A stretch of 25,215 nt of DNA from the NCBI GenBank assembly GCA_002887195.1, contig PJAB01000498.1, positions 1 through 25,215 on the forward strand, written 5' to 3'. Positions 1 to 7,470 of the stretch are shown here, piece by piece. A program made the position numbers and the translations under genes. The stretch's first letter is position 1; each line of letters opens with the position of its first letter. A model generated the notes under the pieces. That model was not told where the DNA came from. It made no database searches and saw only the letters and a program-made list of their open reading frames with translations. This DNA comes from Chrysochromulina parva. Lineage: Eukaryota > Haptophyta > Prymnesiales > Chrysochromulinaceae.

Positions 1-1125
1 CCCTCGCCGCCGCCGCCCTCGCCCTCACCACCGCCGCCGCCCTCGCCGCCTCCGCCCTCGCCCCCACCGCCGCCGCCGCCCTCGCCGCCTCCACCCTCGC
101 CGCCTCCGCCCTCGCCCTCACCACCGCCGCCCCCACCTCGCCCGCCACCATCTCCGCCATCACAGCCGCCGACGCCTCCTGCACCTCCACCCTCGCTGCC
201 TCCACCCTCACCACCGCTCTCGCCGCCGCCGCCCTTTACGCCCTCGCCGCCACCCTCGCCGCCGCCCGCGCCGCCGGCGATGAGCGTCGTCGGTTTCACC
301 CTCGAGCTCGCCGGTGACGTCTCCTCATTCACCCCTAGCGTGCGGACCGAGATGAAGGGCGCGATCGCGGCGAGGGCGGGCGTCGACCCATCGGCGGTGG
401 AGTTGACGATATCGCCGGGCAGCGTCCTCGTCGACGTGAGCATCCAGACGTCCGCGGTGACGGCGGCCTTGGCGCAGGCAACGATGGCCAGCGCGGCAAG
501 CAGCCCGAGCAGTGCGACCGCCATGCTCGCGAGCGTCACCGGCGTCTCGATCGCCGTGCTCGCGGTCGTGACGCCACCCACCGTCGCAGACGTTCCACCG
601 CCACCTCCGCCTTCACCATCGCCTCCTCCACCCATGTCACCCATGCCAACCGGTGCATCGGCACTCGAGACCGGTTTGTCAACCGATGCATCGGCAGTCG
701 AGACCAGCGGCTCAAAGGACATCATCATCGGCGTGATCGCTGGCGTGAACATCTTTCTTGTCCTCGCTCTGATCTTGATCATGCGCCGTCGTAGCAAGGT
801 CGAGCCTGACCACGAGCCGGACGCACCGAGAGCGCAGAGGGCTAGGGTTAGCGCAAGCGGACTTGATGATGATGATGATGATGATGATGACGCTCTGATC
901 TTCATGCGCCGTCGTAGCAAGGTTGAGCCTGACCACGAGCCGGACGCACCGAGAGCGCAGAGGGCTAGGGTTAGCGCAAGCGGACTTGATGATGATGATG
1001 ATGTAGGGACGAGAGGTCCAGGGGAGATTCCCCAGGCCGCGTCCACCGTCGTTAGCATGCTAATCGACCAGCGAGGTGAGACGGACGGACAAAACATGCA
1101 AGTGGAAACATATGTTGAGGAATAG
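1..1125 (+). CDS. Pro/Ser-rich single-pass membrane protein, 5' end outside window
   Basis: The frame is open from base 1, so the ATG at 280 is probably internal and the start lies upstream. Bases 1-279 encode an almost pure Pro/Ser stretch of the extensin or pherophorin kind. From 280 follows a compact domain of about 95 residues (GFTLELAGDVSSF, then VELTISPGSVLVDVSI), resembling small SEA-like modules common in algal surface proteins. A second Pro/Ser hinge is encoded near 589-640. A membrane segment follows at about 721-783 (IIIGVIAGVNIFLVLALILI), then MRRRSK as a stop-transfer signal. The cytoplasmic tail holds two copies of a unit starting MRRRSKVEPDHEPDAP, each ending in an Asp run (9 and 5 residues). 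The protein is probably a cell-surface or wall-linked type I protein with a short acidic tail. No catalytic motif is seen. The architecture is clear; the function is unknown. Confidence 0.7.
   Translation, partial: PSPPPPSPSPPPPPSPPPPSPPPPPPPSPPPPSPPPPSPSPPPPPPRPPPSPPSQPPTPPAPPPSLPPPSPPLSPPPPFTPSPPPSPPPAPPAMSVVGFTLELAGDVSSFTPSVRTEMKGAIAARAGVDPSAVELTISPGSVLVDVSIQTSAVTAALAQATMASAASSPSSATAMLASVTGVSIAVLAVVTPPTVADVPPPPPPSPSPPPPMSPMPTGASALETGLSTDASAVETSGSKDIIIGVIAGVNIFLVLALILIMRRRSKVEPDHEPDAPRAQRARVSASGLDDDDDDDDDALIFMRRRSKVEPDHEPDAPRAQRARVSASGLDDDDDVGTRGPGEIPQAASTVVSMLIDQRGETDGQNMQVETYVEE
766..1003 (+). repeat. In-frame tandem duplication of the cytoplasmic-tail segment
   Basis: Two direct copies start with GCTCTGATCTT at 766 and 892 and end in GAT trinucleotide runs. 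They are nearly identical apart from a short indel (TTGATC against TTC), one silent C/T change and the number of GAT units. The duplication keeps the frame and repeats the MRRRSK...SGLDDD tail. Confidence 0.9.
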
Positions 1126-1336
1126 CGAATACTTAGACCGGTATGCGGTAAGTTACCGGTAAGTATGCTATATTCACTTCCTTCCACACGGTTCCAGTGA
1201 CGATGCAGGCGTGGAAGCACGCTTAATGCTGCGGCACTCGTCTTTTTGCCTATGCGATGCGCTTCCTATGGGCTATGGCTCGGTCCGCTACCGTGGAGGG
1301 AGCGAGGGTCGAGGGCTTCGCTTTGCCGGCCCTCCG
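1126..1336. other. Short convergent intergenic region
   Basis: This separates the 3' ends of two converging genes. It contains the palindrome TTACCGGTAA at 1153-1162 between two GGTAAGT words, which are perfect 5' splice-site words. No acceptor or further coding was identified, so it is probably 3' UTR. Confidence 0.4.
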
Positions 1337-4042
1337 TCAGGCATTGTAAGCGTTGGGCGAGCCACGCTCCTCGTCGGCGTAGGGTTCGGGCGAGACCGCA
1401 CGCATCTTCGCCTCGAGTGCCTTCATCGTGGCCTGGGCGGCCGCGTTTGAGCGCTGGCGCTCCTTCGAGGGCGAAAGTTTGAACCCGCCCTCCACTCCCG
1501 CCTGGCGCTGTGCAGCCTGAATCTCCTGGAGGCTCAACTCGTCCCAATCGGTCGACTCGCCCTCGCCTACGGCAGGAGAGGCTGCTGCGTCCGCCTTGCG
1601 CCTCGCTGCCTGCTGCCGCCTCCACTGGCGGAACAGTCGCAGCAGCCTCCACGGCTGCTGCACGCCCAGTGAGAAGGCCGCCATGCCGAGCAGCAGCAGC
1701 GAAGGCACATCGTACGGGATCCCGGTGCGTCGGTGGTACAGCAGGTTGAGCGCGAGCAGTGGCAGATCGAGGGTCAGCGGCGTGATCAGCGCCGCCGCGT
1801 ACCCGAGTGCCGCGTCGCACTGCGCGGACAGCTGCACGCCACGCGCATGCAATGAGAGACCCCCGAGGAGCAGCACCGTGTCGGGCCCCATGGGTGCCAT
1901 GAGCGCTAGCTGCGTCGCCTCGCCCGCCTTCCGCCCGAGCACCTCGCGCAGCGGCTCGTTGAGATGGAACTCGGCAGAGAGCGCCGAGTACGCGCTGTGA
2001 GCGTGCAGCAGCAGCGACAGCAGCGGCAACGGAGCGCCGTAAATGAACGGAGAGGGCGCGACCGATTTCCACAACGTGAAGTAGCAAAAGAGCCCTGCGG
2101 CGATCAAGTTGAGCCACGAGGCGAGCACCATGAGGAGCTGCACGCCACCTACGACCGGCACGCCGCTCACGCGCACGCGCATCATCCGAGGCTGGTCCGC
2201 GCGCGGAGGCTGCCTGCTCTCCCGTGGCGGGATCTCCGTTGAGATTCGAATCGACGGCTCACGTAGCACGAGGAGCCGCGCGAGCCGGCGGCGCAGCAGC
2301 GGCAGGCTGCCCGGGTGGCGCAGCAGCAGCGGCGCGCGGCTGCCGCTGAAGACCTGCACCATCACGTGCTTCTGCTGCCCGGGCTCCCGAGCATCGGGCT
2401 GGCCGGTGGCCTCCGCGCTCAGCACAGCGCCTGGGCCCTTAGGGTGGAAGAGAGACTTGGCCCTTGGATGCGCCTCCACCAGCTCGCCGTCGGAAGCATG
2501 CATGCATTCCTCGTTTGCCGACTCGTCCGTGGAGACGGAGCGCGCGATGCGCGCCGTGATGAGCGTCTCGTACTCGTACGCTGCACCGACCCAGTCGCCC
2601 GCGTCTTCGCGCGGTGCTCGACCTGGAGTCGGTGGGCGCCAGCGGCCACTGCATGCATGGCCTGCCCAGCCGCCAAAGCCTGCGGGCTCCCAGTTGCGAG
2701 CGGCGGCGAATGCATCCATGTGCGCCTGCTCCTGCGCCGCGTGCGCCTTGGCCTCCTCGACGACCATGTACATCTTGGGCGAGTCGTGATCCCGGGGGGT
2801 GTCGTCGAGCAGATCGTCCTCCCCAAGATACTGCTCGGGGTCGATCGGCATGCCGAGCGCATCCACCGGCATGCCCCAAATCGTTCGAGGCGGCGAGCGC
2901 GGCGGCGGCGGGCGGAGCGCGGCTGGCGCGTGGACCGCGACTCCGTCGGTGGCGCTTCGTGCGGCGCTCGACGCGGCAGCGGCCGCCGCCTTGGCTGCTT
3001 TGGCTGCGGTCGCCTTGGCGGGCGGCGCGTCGGCCACCGCCCCGTCCAAGCCGCTGCTACTCCTGCTGCTGCTGCCGCCCCTGAACCCCTTGGTGGTCGC
3101 CGGGGCCAGCGTCGGCTTCGCGCTCACGACGGGTGGCACCGCGGTGCTCGCCTTCGAAGACGAGGACAGCGCTGGCAGCATGGGCGCCGTGATGGGCACC
3201 GTCTTGGGGGGCGGCGGCTTGTGGGGCGCAATTCCGGCGGCGATGGCGTCGACGTCGATGGATGCGCTGGCGATCAGCGGCTGCGGTCTCGTTTTCGGCA
3301 GCGGTCTGGGAGCGTCCATGGGCAGATCGGGGCGCCTCGGCTTCTCCGACAAGAACGTTGAGCTCATCGGGCGTCCCGACGGCGACACGTGCGCCGACGA
3401 CAAGCGCGATGTATCGAGAGCGCCGAAGTCGCAGCCTGGGAGCATGCCGAGCGGCAGGTGCGCGTTGTTCGAGGCCCAGATGCCAGCAGGCGCCACCTTG
3501 GCGGCACGCACGGCGATCGGCCGCGCTGCTGAGGCTGGCGTGGGTATGCTGGACGGCGGCGGCGGCGGCCTGGCGGGCACTGGCATGTAGTGTGAGCTGC
3601 GCGCGGCCCGCCGAGCATCGTCGTCCTCAGCACGCTCCGTCGCCGACCGGTGTGAGCTTGGTTCCTCGCACCTATGGCGCGGCGAAAACGCGCCCTTTTC
3701 GCGGAATTTCTTGCGCGGCGACTGCCGCCTGACCGGCCTGGCACTGCCGTCAAACGCGCTGTGGGTGTGCCGTGCATCGAGCGCGGCGGCCTGCTTTGGC
3801 GAGCGCGCGAGCAGCAGCTCAAAGGCCGCCTCGCGTGCTAGCCGGCGTTTCTCTGTCAGCTCATCAACCATGCCCCTGCCTGCCGGTGCACGGAACAGTG
3901 GCTCCTTGAGAGGCGGCGGCGAAGCTCGGCCTTCTCTGTGCCTCGGCGGCGAGCTGCCGTCGCTCGAGGGCGACGATGGCCGGCTGAACGGCGAGCCAGG
4001 CGGTGCATTAAAGGCATCGAGGATGGGCACGCCGACGTTCAT
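1337..4042 (-). CDS. Orphan multi-pass membrane protein with a long disordered N-terminal half
   Basis: Uninterrupted 901-codon frame. The ATG at 4042 (MNVGVPILDAF) is the first in frame; the frame stays open upstream without an ATG. Residues 1-600 are low complexity and rich in Pro, Ser, Ala and Arg, with polyAla and polySer runs, and look disordered. Roughly residues 625-800 hold about four hydrophobic segments, including one around SWLNLIAAGLFCYFTLW and later ones around ALGYAAALITPLTLDLPLL and SLLLLGMAAFSLGV. A basic stretch (WRLLRLFRQWRRQQ) follows the last segment, and the C-terminal ~100 residues look helical and charged. I do not recognise a family. Long overlapping frames on the other strand are shadows of this GC-rich gene. 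The protein is probably in an endomembrane or the plasma membrane; its function cannot be read from sequence. Confidence 0.65.
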   Translation of the reverse strand: MNVGVPILDAFNAPPGSPFSRPSSPSSDGSSPPRHREGRASPPPLKEPLFRAPAGRGMVDELTEKRRLAREAAFELLLARSPKQAAALDARHTHSAFDGSARPVRRQSPRKKFREKGAFSPRHRCEEPSSHRSATERAEDDDARRAARSSHYMPVPARPPPPPSSIPTPASAARPIAVRAAKVAPAGIWASNNAHLPLGMLPGCDFGALDTSRLSSAHVSPSGRPMSSTFLSEKPRRPDLPMDAPRPLPKTRPQPLIASASIDVDAIAAGIAPHKPPPPKTVPITAPMLPALSSSSKASTAVPPVVSAKPTLAPATTKGFRGGSSSRSSSGLDGAVADAPPAKATAAKAAKAAAAAASSAARSATDGVAVHAPAALRPPPPRSPPRTIWGMPVDALGMPIDPEQYLGEDDLLDDTPRDHDSPKMYMVVEEAKAHAAQEQAHMDAFAAARNWEPAGFGGWAGHACSGRWRPPTPGRAPREDAGDWVGAAYEYETLITARIARSVSTDESANEECMHASDGELVEAHPRAKSLFHPKGPGAVLSAEATGQPDAREPGQQKHVMVQVFSGSRAPLLLRHPGSLPLLRRRLARLLVLREPSIRISTEIPPRESRQPPRADQPRMMRVRVSGVPVVGGVQLLMVLASWLNLIAAGLFCYFTLWKSVAPSPFIYGAPLPLLSLLLHAHSAYSALSAEFHLNEPLREVLGRKAGEATQLALMAPMGPDTVLLLGGLSLHARGVQLSAQCDAALGYAAALITPLTLDLPLLALNLLYHRRTGIPYDVPSLLLLGMAAFSLGVQQPWRLLRLFRQWRRQQAARRKADAAASPAVGEGESTDWDELSLQEIQAAQRQAGVEGGFKLSPSKERQRSNAAAQATMKALEAKMRAVSPEPYADEERGSPNAYNA

Positions 4043-4237
4043 AACTGCACCACCCTTGACTATGAAGAGTAGCCGAAAGTCGACAGGAGCGGGCTCGGAG
4101 GCGGCGTTTGACCCAAAAGCGAAGCCAAAGGGCAGCAAAGGGCCTGAGGAATTTTGTGCTGCTGCTGCTGCTCAACACAACGCGCATTTTGTAGTCCTCG
4201 CGCCCACGACAACGCTTTGTATCGCAGCCTCTCGGCA

Positions 4238-4259
4238 CGGGGGCACGATCGTGCCCCCG
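4238..4259. promoter_or_regulatory. 22-bp perfect palindrome upstream of the (-) membrane-protein gene
   Basis: The arms 4238-4248 (CGGGGGCACGA) and 4249-4259 are exact reverse complements with no spacer. The element lies about 196 bp upstream of the ATG at 4042. It could be a binding site for a dimeric factor or a cruciform-prone repeat; the role is inferred. Confidence 0.35.
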
Positions 4260-4443
4260 CCCAGGACAACGCACACTCCCGTAAGAGCTATGGCATTTCG
4301 ATAATTTACAATACGAAACCGGCGCGGCATTTTCACACTCGCCAGTGATTCTGATTGTGTATAAGCCCGGCTGTGCGCGCCGTGCACTGTGCGGACCCAG
4401 GGGGGGGGAGGGGGGAGAGGGCCGCGATCCAGACGATCGGATA

Positions 4444-4459
4444 ACACACACACACACAC
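4444..4459. repeat. (AC)n dinucleotide microsatellite
   Basis: Eight AC units in a row inside a non-coding region, close to a G-rich homopurine tract at 4400-4428. Confidence 0.85.
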
Positions 4460-4844
4460 GACATAGGGTCACTGACAGCACTCCTCAGAACCCAAGAAAC
4501 GTGGAACTTTTCTGCTTCTACTCCACCTTGCGCTGTGGCCCCGTGCCGTGCGCATGGGCGTGCGTCGCCGCGCCCGCCCATCTTGTACAAGTATACCACA
4601 TTGCAACCCCCTCATTGCTCCAAATATATCTTTGACATCCTGTTGACATCCCGATTCGTCATTATGAAAGTTGATTCAGATGGCCAGATTGAAGATCGCG
4701 CGTGGCCGCACGCGCTTGCGTGCTATTGCGTTCCCCTATAAAGCTCTGTGGTCATGCCTGTTGCCATCGAGGCGCCAACGAGGCACCAACGAGACACCAT
4801 CCGCCACGTCTTCCTAATTTGGCATCGCCTAGCGTGCTCGCCTC

Positions 4845-6959
4845 CTACTGCCCCTCGCTGACCGTGTCGCCACCCTCACCAGCCGAATAGCCGTCGGTGG
4901 CCACCTTCGTTTCCCACAGAGGCGGCTGCAGCTCTGAGCTCATGACGAATCTCCCCTGCGCCATGAGCTGCTTTGCCATCGGCGGAGCCAGGAAGAGGAG
5001 GAGCAACACGCCGAGAACGAAGAGTCGGAGCATCCTCATCTCGAGCTTGGCAGATGCGATCTCGAGCTTGGCAGATCTGGTATTGAGACCACGCCCGTCC
5101 TTCGCCACTTGGGAAGCCGCCTCCGCCGCATCGGCCTGGAAAAGAGCTTCCCCTGCCCAAACCGCACGGGCAGCGTTTTCGGCCGCCGCAGCAGCAGTGG
5201 CTTCCGCCTCAATCGCCGCAGCCGCCGCTTGGGCAGCAGAAGCAGCCACACCCTCCGCCATCATAGCCCTGGACATCTCCTCCGCCACCCTTGCAGCTGC
5301 AGCCTCGAAGGACGGGCTATAGCACACGTGCAGGACTTCCGCTGCCTCGGCAGCGGCCGCCCCGGCCTCCACCGCTGCCTTGAATGCCGCCTCCTGCTCC
5401 GACTGGGCGGCGGCGGCCTCCACCACCGCCAATGAAGCATCAGCCTCCTCCGCCGCCGTAACCATGGCAACCGTCTCCACTACGGTCTCCGCCACCTTTG
5501 CAGCAGCTGCCCCGGCGGCATCCAACGCGGTAGAGCACACTGCCGCTACAAAGGCCGCGGAGAAGGCAGCGAGGTTCAAGGCAACTTCTGCCGCCTTGGT
5601 AGGAGTATCCGCCTCGATGAATCGAGGCGCCGCCTTCGCAGTTGGAGACACCGCCTTCGCCGGTGGAGACACCATCTTCGCGGTTGGAGACACCGCCTTC
5701 GCCGGTGAAGAATCAACCTCAGATTCAATCTCAGATTCAATCTCAGATTCAACCGCATCGCGCGCTGCACCCTTATCGGCTCCATCCGCCACAGCCTTGG
5801 CCTGGGCAGCCCTCGCCTTGAGAACCCACGCTTGTCGGTCTGCCTCCGCCTTGGCCGCTCGCGCTTCCGATTCGACTTGGGCTGCGCGCGCCTCGGCCTC
5901 CGCCTGGGCATGAGCTGCCGCCTTTTCGGCCTCCTGCGCGGCCTGCGCGGCGGCGGCCGCCGCGGCCGCTTCCGCCACTGCCGCCCGCGCCAACTGCTCC
6001 TCGTGAGTGGCGGCGCCCGCCGCTCGCGCCGCACGCACAACCTCGGCTGCCTCCGCAGCGGCGCCCGTCATGGCGCCCGCCACGGCGCCTCCAGGCGTGT
6101 CGACTTCGCTCACGCTCGCCTTCTGCTCCATGGCCGCCACCGCCGCCTCCTGCGCCTCCATCTCTTGCTTGCGCCGCGCCCACGACTCGATCGTCGCCGC
6201 CGCCGCCTCAAGCTGCTCGGCATGGCGCTGCTCCAGCTGCCGCAGCTCCTCGGGGCACGTGTAGCTGCCTGCCGTCATCGGCTTCACGTCTCGGGCACTC
6301 AGGCTCGTGAGACCTTGCTTACTGATCTCGAGGGCTTGCAGAAGCTCGGCCGGCACTTGCTCACCAGTGTGCCGTTCGCGCTGAAGGGCGAGCTTCTCCA
6401 CAAGCTTCGGGTCCACGAAGTGCATCTCCTTCCTCACGGGCGGCGAGACGATGTTCTCCACGCTCGACTCGCCCGTGACGACCTTCAAAGCCTGCACAGA
6501 TAAGCGCTTGCGCAGCCGTTCATCGACCACGTTGCTCACCGAAGAAAAGGCGGACTCCTCTACGGCCTCCGAGGACGGCCTCCGAGATGACTTCGCCGAG
6601 GTGGCCTCCGCAATGATGTTCTCCTGTCCCGCCGTGCGCTCGGCCGGCTCGGGCACACCCAGAAACTTGAGAAGCGCGGACGGAGGCTTTTCGCCCGAGA
6701 GCCGCACCGCGTTCCGGAGGTACGCTTGCAGCGTGTCCACGCGCTCGCGCTTCAGCGCCTCGCTGACAAACACGCTCTTCGCCACGGGGAACAGCACGGG
6801 CAGCTCGGCGATCTTGGACGTGAGCCCCATGTGAAGCTCAACAAAGTTGTTGAAGCGATGCTGCGCGGCAAACTGCTGGTCGCCGAGAGTAGTCTTGATG
6901 ATGTACTCGGTGTGATCCGTCACGTCGGTGTAGCCGGTGATGACGATCGCGAGATTCAT
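4845..6959 (-). CDS. PX-domain protein with Ala-rich helical middle and C-terminal membrane anchor
   Basis: 704 residues from the ATG at 6959. Residues 1-105 form a PX (Phox homology) phosphoinositide-binding domain: MNLAIVITGY, then HRFNNFVELH matching the R(F/Y)xxFxxLH motif, then ALKRERVDTLQAYL and FLGV. A charged linker follows, then several hundred residues rich in Ala and Glu that are likely coiled coil, with ESEIESEIESEVDSS and four SPxAK-type repeats in the middle. A hydrophobic segment at about residues 644-662 (LRLFVLGVLLLLFL) and a polar tail of about 40 residues resemble a tail anchor. It probably acts as a sorting-nexin-like tether between a PI3P-bearing membrane and the anchor membrane. 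An upstream in-frame ATG at 7055 would add 32 residues, but those codons lack the gene's GC3 bias, so 6959 is preferred. Confidence 0.75.
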   Translation of the reverse strand: MNLAIVITGYTDVTDHTEYIIKTTLGDQQFAAQHRFNNFVELHMGLTSKIAELPVLFPVAKSVFVSEALKRERVDTLQAYLRNAVRLSGEKPPSALLKFLGVPEPAERTAGQENIIAEATSAKSSRRPSSEAVEESAFSSVSNVVDERLRKRLSVQALKVVTGESSVENIVSPPVRKEMHFVDPKLVEKLALQRERHTGEQVPAELLQALEISKQGLTSLSARDVKPMTAGSYTCPEELRQLEQRHAEQLEAAAATIESWARRKQEMEAQEAAVAAMEQKASVSEVDTPGGAVAGAMTGAAAEAAEVVRAARAAGAATHEEQLARAAVAEAAAAAAAAQAAQEAEKAAAHAQAEAEARAAQVESEARAAKAEADRQAWVLKARAAQAKAVADGADKGAARDAVESEIESEIESEVDSSPAKAVSPTAKMVSPPAKAVSPTAKAAPRFIEADTPTKAAEVALNLAAFSAAFVAAVCSTALDAAGAAAAKVAETVVETVAMVTAAEEADASLAVVEAAAAQSEQEAAFKAAVEAGAAAAEAAEVLHVCYSPSFEAAAARVAEEMSRAMMAEGVAASAAQAAAAAIEAEATAAAAAENAARAVWAGEALFQADAAEAASQVAKDGRGLNTRSAKLEIASAKLEMRMLRLFVLGVLLLLFLAPPMAKQLMAQGRFVMSSELQPPLWETKVATDGYSAGEGGDTVSEGQ

Positions 6960-7470
6960 GGGAACTCGTGAAAGATGCGCGCGGTCTCTTCGTGCGAGAC
7001 TAACGAGCGCCGAAGGGCACAAAGGGCCGCGACAGTCGGCCGCGATTCTTTCCATGAGAATCTTACCGGTAAAAAGACACCGGGGGGAGCCGGGACACAC
7101 ACGGGACACATCTTACCGGTAAAAAGACACCGGGGGGAGCCGGGACACACACGGGACACACGGGACACGCGGACGCACAAAGGCACACAGACGAATCTCA
7201 CAACCAACCAAACCCACCAACAACACACGCACCCCGCACGTCAGCGCGACGACCGAAGCCGCGGCCGACTCAACAGCCGCAAGCCCGAAGCCGCCCGCTC
7301 CCCGCGGCCGACTCAGAAGAGGCCGCCCCCAGCAAACCCGAATCTTACCGGTACTGTACCGGAATCGGCACGAATATCACCTGAGAACTGAGAACTGAGA
7401 CCAACTTCCCCACTAGGTCCCCCTTGCCATGCGGTTCACACTCTCATTTCACAGAATCGCATAATCAAGA
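6960..7470. promoter_or_regulatory. Divergent (bidirectional) promoter region between the PX and GH127 genes
   Basis: Head-to-head spacing of 511 bp between the two ATGs. The region holds two copies of a 50-bp tandem repeat (7061-7160), each starting with TCTTACCGGTAAAAAGACAC, then CACA-rich and CCAACC-rich sequence, then a further TTACCGGTAC at 7345-7354. No canonical TATA box was seen. The shared ACCGGT palindrome may be a promoter element for both genes (inference). Confidence 0.5.
7061..7160. repeat. Two exact 50-bp tandem repeats
   Basis: Copies 7061-7110 and 7111-7160 are identical and each begins with the palindrome TTACCGGTAA (7063-7072 and 7113-7122). A partial third CGGGACACGC follows. 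They sit about 100-200 bp upstream of the PX-gene start. Confidence 0.95.

Larger units (their letters stand above)
4043..4844. other. Intergenic: promoter of the (-) membrane-protein gene and 3' flank of the PX gene
   Basis: About 800 bases without a supportable gene. The region includes a 22-bp perfect palindrome (4238-4259), a G-rich tract (about 4400-4428) and an (AC)n microsatellite (4444-4459). Base composition drops toward AT near 4600-4680. Short open frames here lack family resemblance and good codon bias. Confidence 0.5.

Noticed and set aside
2315..3361. Long open frame of 348 codons on the + strand, and others of 283 and 263 codons nearby
   Set aside because: They lie opposite or in other frames of the intact 901-codon gene on the minus strand, lack family motifs, and are expected shadows in GC-rich coding DNA.
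5380..6503. Ala/Ser- and Arg/Leu-rich + strand frames opposite the PX gene
   Set aside because: Composition mirrors the Ala-rich (-) frame (GCC/GGC codons read backwards); the PX domain fixes the true strand.
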